Assembly: GCA_949372605.1 (NCBI GenBank)
Contig: CASIAE010000027.1
Coordinates: 1-38,999 of the forward strand
DNA from: an uncultured Flavobacteriaceae bacterium
Lineage (GTDB): Bacteria > Bacteroidota > Bacteroidia > Flavobacteriales > Flavobacteriaceae
Direction of reading: 5' to 3'
Length of the DNA: 38,999 nt
Positions 1 through 6,861 of this stretch are shown piece after piece (position 1 is the stretch's first letter; every line of letters begins with the position of its first letter). A program made the translations under genes and the position numbers. Under the pieces are notes generated by a model that saw nothing but the letters and a program-made list of their open reading frames with translations, did not search any database and was not told the origin of the DNA.

Positions 1-151
1 GTTGTTTAAACTTTGTCCTAGATGCAAAATCTTTATCAACATGCAATCTATTGTCGTCTCCCGTCAAATCAACAAATTTATCAATATCCTTTGTGGTTAT
101 TTTATGCTTTATTTCCTTGGCTAAACCAATATAAATCTCTGAATATTCCAT
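1..151 (-). CDS. MaoC-like dehydratase, N-terminal part (runs off window)
   Basis: The first 50 residues of a minus-strand gene are visible. Its ATG overlaps the stop of the upstream aminotransferase gene in a TAATG arrangement, so the two are probably translationally coupled. The stretch contains a block reading F-V-D-L-T-G-D-D-N-R-L-H-V-D followed by D-F-A-S-R-T-K-F. This is the hydratase motif of the hot-dog-fold MaoC / (R)-enoyl-CoA hydratase family, with the Asp and His of the active site present (T-G-D-D-N-x-L-H). Family members hydrate acyl-CoA or acyl-ACP enoyl groups. Inside a polysaccharide locus it may prepare a 3-hydroxyacyl group for N-acylation of an amino sugar, which is inference. 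The rest of the gene lies outside the window. Confidence 0.75.
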   Translation of the reverse strand, partial: MEYSEIYIGLAKEIKHKITTKDIDKFVDLTGDDNRLHVDKDFASRTKFKQ

Positions 152-1320
152 TAAAATAAATTTTGATGTCCGAAAGGCTCGGAAATGATTGAAATAATTT
201 TTTGCTTTTGTTGATCTTCTAATCCCGGGAAAACAGGAATGGAAATAGCTTCTTCGTAAAATTTTTCTGACTCTGGGTAATCCTCTAATTTAAAGTTCAT
301 TTTCTGATAATATGGTTGACGATAAATTGGTATGTAGTGAACATTAACATAAATACCATTATTTCTAAGCTTTTCGAAGACGGAATTCCTGTTTAATCCA
401 TTATTATTACTTATTCTAATAATATATAAATGCCAGGAGGAATAGTTTTCTGAATTAATTTTTGGAAGATCTATTTGACTTCCACTAAATAAATCATTAT
501 AATCTGAAGCTATAATATTTCTCTCTTTAACAAATGAATCAAGCTTTTTCATTTGAGAAATTCCCAACACACTTTGTAAATCATTAAGTCTATAATTGAA
601 TCCTAAATTTAATTGCTCATAATACCAGAGTCCGTCTGGTTTTTTTTTCATTTCTTCAGCATGTCTAGTGATCCCATGGCTTCTATATCGAAGTAATAAA
701 TTATAAAGATTCTCATCATTGGTCATACACATCCCACCTTCACATGTTGTAATTATTTTTACCGGGTGAAAACTAAAAACGGTAATATCTGAATAGATAC
801 AACTCCCAACTTTTTGGTTTTTATAACTCGCTCCAATAGCATGAGAGGCATCTTCAATGATTTTAAAGCCATACTCTTTACTTAGATCATGGATTTTTTC
901 CATATCACAGCTTTTTCCAGAAAGGTGAACGGGAATTACAACTTTTGGAAGTATTCCTTTCTTTTTTGCTAGTATCAATTTCTCTTCTAGAGAAGTTACA
1001 CTCATATTGTAGCTTAAACTATCAATATCTACAAAATCAACCGTAGCCCCACAATATAATGCACAATTTGAGGAAGCAACAAAAGAAATTGGGGATGTCC
1101 AGACTATATCTCCTTTTCCAACTCCTAATGCTAAGCAGGCAATATGAAGTCCACTTGTAGCACTATTTACTGCACAACCATATTTTACTCCACAATATGT
1201 ACTAACAATTTTTTCAAATTCAGGAGTTTTTGGTCCTTGAGTTAAATAATCTGACTTTAAAACATCTATAATTGCGTTTATGTCTTCCTCACTAATATTT
1301 TGTTTACTATATGGTATCAT
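151..1320 (-). CDS. pseC: PseC-like PLP-dependent sugar aminotransferase (DegT/DnrJ/EryC1/StrS family)
   Basis: This 389-aa protein has the full length of the DegT/StrS aminotransferases. It opens with I-P-Y-S-K-Q and L-T-Q-G-P, has the N-S-A-T-S-G-L-H-I-A-C cofactor-phosphate loop near residues 52-62, an E-D-A-S-H-A-I-G-A block near 156-164, and the PLP lysine K188 in S-F-H-P-V-K-I-I-T-T-C-E-G-G. That pattern is characteristic of PseC, which transaminates UDP-4-keto-6-deoxy-L-AltNAc on the way to pseudaminic acid. Other 4-aminohexose transaminases look similar, so the substrate is not certain. No PseB, PseH, PseG or PseI is visible in the window; the locus continues to the left. The start overlaps the stop of the RmlD-like gene by ATGA and the stop overlaps the MaoC start. 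Confidence 0.85.
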   Translation of the reverse strand: MIPYSKQNISEEDINAIIDVLKSDYLTQGPKTPEFEKIVSTYCGVKYGCAVNSATSGLHIACLALGVGKGDIVWTSPISFVASSNCALYCGATVDFVDIDSLSYNMSVTSLEEKLILAKKKGILPKVVIPVHLSGKSCDMEKIHDLSKEYGFKIIEDASHAIGASYKNQKVGSCIYSDITVFSFHPVKIITTCEGGMCMTNDENLYNLLLRYRSHGITRHAEEMKKKPDGLWYYEQLNLGFNYRLNDLQSVLGISQMKKLDSFVKERNIIASDYNDLFSGSQIDLPKINSENYSSWHLYIIRISNNNGLNRNSVFEKLRNNGIYVNVHYIPIYRQPYYQKMNFKLEDYPESEKFYEEAISIPVFPGLEDQQKQKIISIISEPFGHQNLF

Positions 1321-2206
1321 GTTGTTTTGAGTTTATTTTGAATCAAGTCCTTTATTTGATTTGTTAAGCTCTTAATTTCAATTTAATGGATTGTTAACTT
1401 TATTATTTGATAGGCTCATATCACAGGGTCTTATTACTAAATCATCTCTTTCACTTATTGATCCTTGTAAAATTAAACTTTTTGGAAGGTTTAGATTTTC
1501 GGCTATCAAAATGCCAAAATCATATTTTGATATTCTTTCATTACTTACCACATTATATATTCCTCTTTTATTTTCTTTTAATAGTTCAAAAACTATATTG
1601 GCAAGTTCATGAACATGAATGGGAGTGAAAAAAACATCAGTAAATAAGTTTTATTGTTTGTTTACGCTTTAAAGCACTCGTAATAATATCAGAAAAAGAG
1701 GCTCTATACTTTGGCCCTAACCCAAAAAAATTGGTCCTAATTATTAATGAATCAGGGTTGTTATTGATAACATTTTGATCCCCTTTAAGTTTTGTAATTG
1801 CATATTGATTTAAAGGCTTTGGAATATCTGATTCCGATTTCAACTCAACAAGTCCATCAAATAAATGGTCTGTTGAAATATGTATAAAACTTACTTTGTG
1901 TTGAAAACATATCTTCGCAAGAATCGATGGGACTTCGGCATTCAAATAGTTTGCTTTTGTTGGGTTTGCTTCACATTGTTCAACACTTGTAAGGCCCACA
2001 CAATTTATTAATAAATCAATCTTATTAATAGAGAGGATTGTTTTTAATTTTGCTTCTGAAATTTCTTGAATTTGGATAAGATTTACCCCAACTACTTCGA
2101 TAGATTGTTGATGTTGAGTCAAAAAAATATTATATCGCTCTTTCCAATAATTAGCCCATATAGTAGCTAGTAAGCTAGACCCCCCAAAAAACAATACATT
2201 TTTCAT
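1317..2206 (-). pseudogene. RmlD-like sugar-nucleotide reductase (SDR), interrupted by two frameshifts
   Basis: The intact first part (1637-2206, 189 aa) is an extended-SDR reductase of the RmlD type. It starts M-K-N-V-L-F-F-G-G-S-S, has S-T-D-H-L-F-D-G at residues 111-118, and the catalytic Y-x-x-x-K as Y135-A-I-T-K139. The reading frame then stops at 1637, but the next frame continues with F-T-D-V-F-F-T-P-I-H-V-H-E-L-A and Y-N-V-V-S-N-E-R-I-S-K-Y-D-F, the usual RmlD C-terminal half. That frame stops at 1378, and a third frame carries the last 20 or so residues to a TGA overlapping the PseC start (ATGA). The second shift is explained by one extra A in an AAA run near 1380. The protein would be about 295 aa, normal for RmlD. 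Two consensus errors or true decay are both possible. The exact sugar substrate cannot be read. Confidence 0.8.
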
Positions 2207-2207
2207 A

Positions 2208-2510
2208 TTAGCTAATCATGTATTTAAAAACAGGGATATTTTTCTGTTTTATTAACTCCCAATCATATTGTTTAAATTCACCCCATTCGGTTAAAACCCC
2301 TATGCAATTAGACCTATATATTGCTGATTCTATATTATTGAATATACTGACTTGATTTAATTGTTTTGTTATAATATTATCAGGAAATCCTTTGTTTGAT
2401 TTTACTTCTTTTAAATCTTGAATAAATTTATCTTTAGAAATCATAGGATCATATTTTACTACTGCTGGTAGGTGAGATTTCTTTTTTTGTAAAATTAGTG
2501 TTCTTTTCAT
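2208..2510 (-). CDS. Stand-alone UDP-glucose dehydrogenase C-terminal-domain fragment
   Basis: The 100-aa ORF begins at an ATG overlapping the ugd stop (ATGA) and ends just before the RmlD-like start. Residues from about 19 on resemble the UDP-binding C-terminal domain of UDP-glucose dehydrogenase: K-Y-D-P-M-I-S-K-D-K-F, then V-S-I-F-N-N-I-E-S-A, then C-I-G-V-L-T-E-W-G-E-F-K-Q-Y-D-W. The neighbouring ugd has the equivalent blocks I-Y-D-P-M-V-S-K and [14 protein letters not shown]. The NAD-binding domain and catalytic domain are missing, and the first 18 residues look unrelated. It could be the remnant of a second ugd copy or a kept small domain protein. It is too diverged to be a recent duplication. 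Confidence 0.6.
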   Translation of the reverse strand: MKRTLILQKKKSHLPAVVKYDPMISKDKFIQDLKEVKSNKGFPDNIITKQLNQVSIFNNIESAIYRSNCIGVLTEWGEFKQYDWELIKQKNIPVFKYMIS

Positions 2511-3852
2511 CCTCTTCCAATTGAATATCTACTTGATGGAATAACCCCTCTACCATCAAAAACTATAGTCTTTGAAAAGTCTAAACTTTTAAACGCCTCC
2601 CACTCGGTTAAAATAGCTACCGCGTCATTACTAAGGTCTAATTTACTTACAGAATCAATTACTGAAATCCGCGAATTTAAATCGCTTTTTTTGATGACTC
2701 CCAATAAAAATCAATATCTCTAAAAATAGATTCTTTGGATACCATCGGATCGTAAATCTCTAGAATCGCCCCAGCTTTAAATAGCTTTTCAGCAACATAA
2801 ATTGCAGGACTTTCTCTAGAATCATTTGTGTTTGCCTTAAATGCCCATCCTAAAATAGTAATCTTTTTACCTGTTAAATCTCCTCCAAAATGATCAATTA
2901 TTTTTTGAGCAAAACGATTTTTTTGATAATCATTTATCTTAATTACTTGATGCCAATATTCTGCTACTTCCTCTAATCCATAATATTTACAGAGATAAAC
3001 TAAATTCAAAATGTCTTTTTGAAAACAGCTCCCTCCAAAACCCACAGAAGCTTTTAAAAATTTTGGCCCAATTCGGTGATCCATTCCAATGGCTTTAGAA
3101 AGCTCTTCAATATTAGCTCCGGTTTTTTCACAAAGAGCAGAAAGGCTGTTAATGGAAGAAATCCGCTGTGCCAGCATCGCATTAGAAGCTAACTTTGATA
3201 GCTCTGAAGACCAAACATTGGTGGTCAGTATTTTTTCTTTAGGAATCCAATTGGTATAAATATCTACCAAAGCCTGAACGGCTTCTTGACCGGTTTCTGT
3301 TTGATCTCCACCAATAAGTACACGATCTGACTTAAATAAATCCTGAACTGCAGTTCCTTCAGCTAAAAATTCAGGGTTAGAAAGAATTTCAAAATGCACT
3401 CCACTGCCCTCTTTGTCTAAAATCTCTTTAATTTTTTCTGCGGTACGGACCGGCAAGGTTGATTTTTCAATGACAATTTTATCTGTTTTAGCTACCCTAG
3501 CAATATTTTTAGCACACGCCTCTACATAACGTAAATCAGCTGCCATTCCTGCGCCTTCCCCTTCTGTTTTGGTCGGAGTGTTTACCGCCATAAAAATCAT
3601 TTCAGCCTCTTCAATTGCCTTATCTACTTCTGTAGAAAAAAATAAATTTCTCCCCCTAGCCTTTTCAACCACCTCTGATAAACCCGGTTCATATACTGGA
3701 AGATTTTCCAAAGGACCGTTCCAAGCTGCAATACGATCTGCGTTTAGATCAACTACAGTGACTTTTATGTCGGGACATTTCAAGGCAATAACGGCCATCG
3801 TAGGGCCCCCGACGTATCCTGCACCAATACAACAAATGTTTTTGATTTTCAT
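2507..3852 (-). CDS. ugd: UDP-glucose 6-dehydrogenase, one frameshift near the C-terminus
   Basis: The enzyme oxidises UDP-glucose to UDP-glucuronate, a precursor for acidic surface polysaccharides. The start is taken at M-K-I-K-N-I-C-C (3852), because that ATG overlaps the stop of the preceding gene (TAATG) and is followed directly by the Rossmann motif G-A-G-Y-V-G (residues 10-15). E-S/E-K-S-T-L-P-V and [10 protein letters not shown] blocks follow, and the catalytic cysteine is C276 in [10 protein letters not shown]. The frame is lost in a run of seven T (2686-2692; A on the coding strand). Adding one A restores [10 protein letters not shown] and then A-I-L-T-E-W and V-F-D-G-R-G-V-I, ending Y-S-I-G-R-G at 2507. 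The restored length of about 448 aa is normal, so a homopolymer consensus error is likely. Confidence 0.9.
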
Positions 3853-4283
3853 TACTCTTGCTGATCGTTTTTTAATAACCAAGAAGAAGATTGAATTTTA
3901 TCTCCCAATCCGTCAATAAAACCAACCCCTAGTTTTTTACAGACAGGAATTTCTGGAATCGTAGTATTGTTCTGATCTCCGCCATTCCCAAAATATAATT
4001 CGTATTTATCAGATAAGTCTGCATGAATTTTACCAATCGTTTCACGAACAGTCCTGTCTTTATCTATAGATATATAAACCTGATCGACAACCTTTAATTC
4101 GCTTACAATCATAAGCCGCTCATCCTGGAGCATAAACTCTTTTGATTTCTTAAGTGCACGTTGTTGATCGTTGTTAACGATTACAATCAAAAAGTCTCCC
4201 TTTTGCTTGGCCAATTTAAAATACTCAATATGTCCCTTATGAAGTGGGTTAAAATACCCCGAAACAATTATGGCTTTCTTCAT
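3852..4283 (-). CDS. Cytidylyltransferase-like nucleotidyltransferase (HxGH family)
   Basis: This 143-aa protein starts with [10 protein letters not shown], the nucleotide-binding H15-K-G-H18 signature of the cytidylyltransferase-like superfamily (TagD, RfaE domain II, phosphopantetheine adenylyltransferase). A second short motif, S-S-S-W-L-L near residues 131-136, sits where the family's ISTT/SSS-type phosphate loop is found. The enzyme should transfer CMP or AMP to a phosphorylated small alcohol or sugar phosphate. The substrate cannot be deduced. It lies between a winged-helix gene (6-base gap) and ugd (TAATG overlap), so it belongs to the polysaccharide operon. Similar single-domain proteins are common in Bacteroidota capsule loci. 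Confidence 0.75.
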   Translation of the reverse strand: MKKAIIVSGYFNPLHKGHIEYFKLAKQKGDFLIVIVNNDQQRALKKSKEFMLQDERLMIVSELKVVDQVYISIDKDRTVRETIGKIHADLSDKYELYFGNGGDQNNTTIPEIPVCKKLGVGFIDGLGDKIQSSSWLLKNDQQE

Positions 4284-4289
4284 CTTAAT

Positions 4290-4814
4290 TTATTTAACAG
4301 GGTTTTTTTCACTAAACAAAATAATGCTCGGCTGATCACTTAAAAACTTAGAGGCAAGATAAAAACTGATTTTTCTCTTTATAAGCTTCTCTATTTTTTC
4401 TTCTAATTGAGCGATATAATCCATATTTAATTGTTCTCCAATTAAAAATATCTCGATCTTACCCGAGTCAATTCCCTTTGCATAATCGCCAACCAAAATG
4501 ATCTCCTTTACAGATCCCATTCGCTCTAAAACCTTCTCTACAACATCTTCTAAGCCCAAATGTTTTAAAACAACTTTTCTAAGTACGCCGTAAAGCGGAT
4601 GTTTTGCGTTCGCTTTATATTCAACTTTATTATCAACTTTTACTTTCTCTAAATATCCTGCTCCTTGCAAGTGATTCAATTCTTTTCGAATGGAATTGGT
4701 AGATTCTCCCATTTCGGTAGCCAAACCATTTAGATAGCCCCGGTTGGCCTGGGAGATAAAAAATTTTATCAATAGGCGCAAGCGGGTTTTAGAAGTAATC
4801 AGTTCTTCTAACAT
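4290..4814 (-). CDS. Winged-helix regulator with nucleotidyltransferase-like C-terminal domain
   Basis: The 174-aa protein has an ArsR-like winged-helix half (roughly residues 5-75). T-K-T/S-K-T-R-L-R-L-L precedes a helix-turn-helix reading N-G-L-A-T-E-M-G-E-S-T-N-S-I-R-K-E-L, then a wing Y-L-E-K-V-K-V-D-N-K-V-E-Y. The second half contains G-D-Y-A-K-G-I-D-S-G-K-I-E, which resembles the GSxARGxxxxxSD motif of MNT-type nucleotidyltransferases but lacks its second Asp pattern in full. It therefore may be a degenerate, regulatory domain. Proteins of this shape occur beside UpxY antiterminators in Bacteroidota polysaccharide loci, as here, where upxY lies upstream. A role in locus regulation is inferred. 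Confidence 0.7.
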   Translation of the reverse strand: MLEELITSKTRLRLLIKFFISQANRGYLNGLATEMGESTNSIRKELNHLQGAGYLEKVKVDNKVEYKANAKHPLYGVLRKVVLKHLGLEDVVEKVLERMGSVKEIILVGDYAKGIDSGKIEIFLIGEQLNMDYIAQLEEKIEKLIKRKISFYLASKFLSDQPSIILFSEKNPVK

Positions 4815-4860
4815 AGCATTGTGATCTTAATAAAAAGTGCTTTTAGTGTGATTTTTTTCA

Positions 4861-4886
4861 TGGCTTCGCCAGGTCTGTCCCACAGA
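4861..4886 (-). other. Two adjacent small hairpins between upxY-like and winged-helix genes
   Basis: In the 104-base AT-rich gap between the UpxY-like gene and the winged-helix gene, a GC-richer patch holds two back-to-back dyads. TGGC-TTC-GCCA occupies 4861-4871 and TCTGT-CCC-ACAGA occupies 4874-4886. In the minus-strand transcript they would fold just ahead of the winged-helix gene. The stems are short (4 and 5 bp) and no U-run follows directly, so this is not a convincing terminator. Function is unknown. Confidence 0.35.
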
Positions 4887-4918
4887 GCAAACCAGATAAT
4901 ATCAAATTTTAGTTAGAA

Positions 4919-5387
4919 TTATGCAGTCGCTTTACTCAGCGTTACAAAGATTCCCAAACTCGGAAGCTCTAACCTTAATTTGTTTTTTAATATATCTAAA
5001 ACCTTTCCTGTCTTGACCTTTAAAAGGACCTGCAGGAATGGTATATTGTTTTCCTTTAACTAACTTAGAAATTGACACCTGATCATAGCTGCCTGTTAAG
5101 TTTGTCTTTAAAATTTCTATTTCCTCAGCGCGAACTTCAGCGGGTTTACCCAACCAAAAAACATAGCGCAATGCTCCAGGTATAGAAAAAACTTTTGTGC
5201 GGTCTGTATCAGTGAGCTGAACCAAAACATAAGATTTTAGTAGCGGTTTGGTTACCTTTTTCTTTCTGTCCGAGTATTGTTTGATTTCTGTATATACGGG
5301 ACAGTAGGCGTTTAGGCCAATTGAATTGATTCCCTCAGCGACTTTGATTTCAAAGTTGGGTTTGGTATAAATAACAAACCACTTCAT
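4919..5387 (-). CDS. UpxY/NusG-like transcription antiterminator, one frameshift
   Basis: The protein begins M-K-W-F-V-I-Y-T-K-P-N-F-E-I-K-V-A and contains Y-C-P-V-Y-T-E and S-Y-V-L-V-Q-L. These mark the NusG N-terminal (NGN) domain of the UpxY/LoaP/RfaH specialised antiterminators, which keep RNA polymerase reading through long capsule operons. A KOW segment follows near I-P-A-G-P-F-K-G-Q. The annotated frame then degenerates and stops at 4932. After removing one base near 5020 the other frame reads T-G-K-V-L-D-I-L-K-N-K then L-E-L-P-S-L-G-I-F-V-T-L-S, the normal KOW ending, to a TAA at 4919. The restored length is about 155 aa. The gene sits inside the polysaccharide locus, with a stem-loop in its leader, and probably controls that locus. 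Confidence 0.85.
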
Positions 5388-5409
5388 CGGCTTGGTGATT
5401 TAAAATAAG

Positions 5410-5451
5410 CCCAGTTGCTGCTAAAAATAGGACGGTTGAATAGCAACTGGG
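5410..5451 (-). promoter_or_regulatory. Perfect 10-bp stem-loop in the leader of the UpxY-like gene
   Basis: CCCAGTTGCT (5410-5419) and AGCAACTGGG (5442-5451) form a perfect 10-bp inverted repeat around a 22-nt loop, 23 bases upstream of the antiterminator ATG. On the minus strand the second arm is followed by CTTATTTT, so a weak intrinsic terminator or attenuator is possible. It lies in a 178-base gap after the UDP-HexNAc dehydrogenase gene. The spacer is too short to be an invertible promoter. A role in attenuation of the downstream locus is inference. Confidence 0.45.
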
Positions 5452-5565
5452 ATATTTGGATTATTAAATTACCTAACATATTAATCTTTATCAAGTACCA
5501 AAAGTACTTAATAGGTAGTTTAAAAACAAATTTAATTTGAAATAATTCAAGTGCTTCCTTGTAAC

Positions 5566-6825
5566 TCAAAGCCTACCGTCAACATCCGCTCGGTTCAAAA
5601 CAGATTTAATGTCATAAATTACAGCACCATTTGGGTTTTTATAATCCTTAACTCCGTTTTCAATAAACAAATCGTGGGAAACTGCAAGAATGATTGCTTC
5701 GTACTTTGAAGGGGTTTTGGTTAATGTAATTTGATGTGTTTTAGTTACCTGCTCACCGTCGGCAATTGGGTCATAAAGATCAACCGCTAATCCGGATTCT
5801 TTTAATTCCCTGTAAATATCTGGAACCTTGGAATTTCTTATGTCATTACAATTTTCCTTGAAAGTAACGCCGAGAATCAATGCCTTTGAACCCTGAATCT
5901 TAATGCCCTTTTCTTTCATAAGGCGGATAACTTTTGAGGCTACAAATTTTCCCATTTGATCATTTACATTTCTTCCAGAAAGAATGACTTCGGGGGTGTA
6001 TCCCAAACTTTTTGCTTTGTGAACAAGGAAATAAGGGTCAACACTAATACAATGACCCCCTACCAGGCCGGGTTTAAACTTTAAAAAATTCCATTTGGTT
6101 GCCGCCGCCTCAATGACCTCAGTGGTGTCGATACCAATTCTATCAAAAATTAACGCCAATTCATTAACAAAAGAAATGTTCAAATCGCGTTGTGCATTTT
6201 CTATTGCCTTTGAGGCCTCAGCAACCTTGATAGAGGAGGTTTTATGGGTTCCTGCTTCAATAATACTGTTGTAGAGTGCGTCGACCTGATCGGCGGCCTG
6301 TGGAGTAGAGCCCGAGGTTACTTTTTTAATTTTAGTCAAGGTGTTGACTTTGTCTCCTGGATTAATCCGCTCTGGAGAGTAGCCGCAGTAAAAATCTTTA
6401 TTAAAAACAAGGCCAGAAGACCTTTCTAAAACAGGCACACAATCGTCTTCTGTGCATCCGGGGTAGACCGTGCTCTCATAAATCACCAGGTCCCCTTTTT
6501 TTAAACACAATCCTACAGTTTTTGAAGCGGATAACAAGAAGGATAAATCTGGAGTTTTTTCTTTGGTAACAGGCGTTGGTACCGTAACAATATAGATCTG
6601 ACAATCACTAATTAAGTTTGGATCAGAAGTTAAAGTCAAATTTGTCCTTAACACCTGCTTCAATTCTTTCTGAGGGGCTTGATTGGTTTTATCCTCGAAA
6701 AGATTAAGCTGATTTACGCGTTCTTTATCAATATCAAACCCGATTACTTCGAATTTTTTAGAAAAAGCCATGGCAAGTGGAAGTCCCACATATCCAAGTC
6801 CTATGATACCGATTTTTTTTTGCAT
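5566..6825 (-). CDS. WbpO/TviB-type UDP-N-acetylhexosamine 6-dehydrogenase
   Basis: This intact 419-aa nucleotide-sugar dehydrogenase opens with the Rossmann motif G-L-G-Y-V-G-L-P-L-A. It has Y-E-S-T-V-Y-P-G-C-T near residues 116-125, G-Y-S-P-E-R-I-N-P-G near 148-157, a conserved K206/N210 helix, and the catalytic C259 in G-G-H-C-I-S-V-D-P-Y-F-L. The P-E-R-I-N-P-G and G-H-C-I-S-V-D-P-Y-F-L forms distinguish the WbpO/TviB/WbpA group (UDP-GlcNAc or UDP-GalNAc to the uronic acid) from UDP-glucose dehydrogenases such as the ugd downstream. Which HexNAc is used cannot be told from sequence alone. Product would be a HexNAcA building block for the locus polysaccharide. It lies 36 bases after the polymerase/TPR gene, in the same direction. 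Confidence 0.88.
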   Translation of the reverse strand: MQKKIGIIGLGYVGLPLAMAFSKKFEVIGFDIDKERVNQLNLFEDKTNQAPQKELKQVLRTNLTLTSDPNLISDCQIYIVTVPTPVTKEKTPDLSFLLSASKTVGLCLKKGDLVIYESTVYPGCTEDDCVPVLERSSGLVFNKDFYCGYSPERINPGDKVNTLTKIKKVTSGSTPQAADQVDALYNSIIEAGTHKTSSIKVAEASKAIENAQRDLNISFVNELALIFDRIGIDTTEVIEAAATKWNFLKFKPGLVGGHCISVDPYFLVHKAKSLGYTPEVILSGRNVNDQMGKFVASKVIRLMKEKGIKIQGSKALILGVTFKENCNDIRNSKVPDIYRELKESGLAVDLYDPIADGEQVTKTHQITLTKTPSKYEAIILAVSHDLFIENGVKDYKNPNGAVIYDIKSVLNRADVDGRL

Positions 6826-6861
6826 TTACACTTGGTTAAAATTAATTTGAGTAGGTATTGA

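Noticed and set aside
1391-1628. Two plus-strand ORFs of 73 codons
   Set aside because: They lie antisense to the C-terminal half of the RmlD-like gene, which has recognisable family sequence on the minus strand.
5410-5451. Invertible promoter as in Bacteroides capsule loci
   Set aside because: The inverted repeats are only 10 bp and the spacer is 22 bases, too small to hold a promoter. No site-specific invertase gene is near.
5384-5569. 61-codon minus-strand ORF
   Set aside because: It fills the gap around the stem-loop and has no coding-like composition. It overlaps the ends of both flanking genes.
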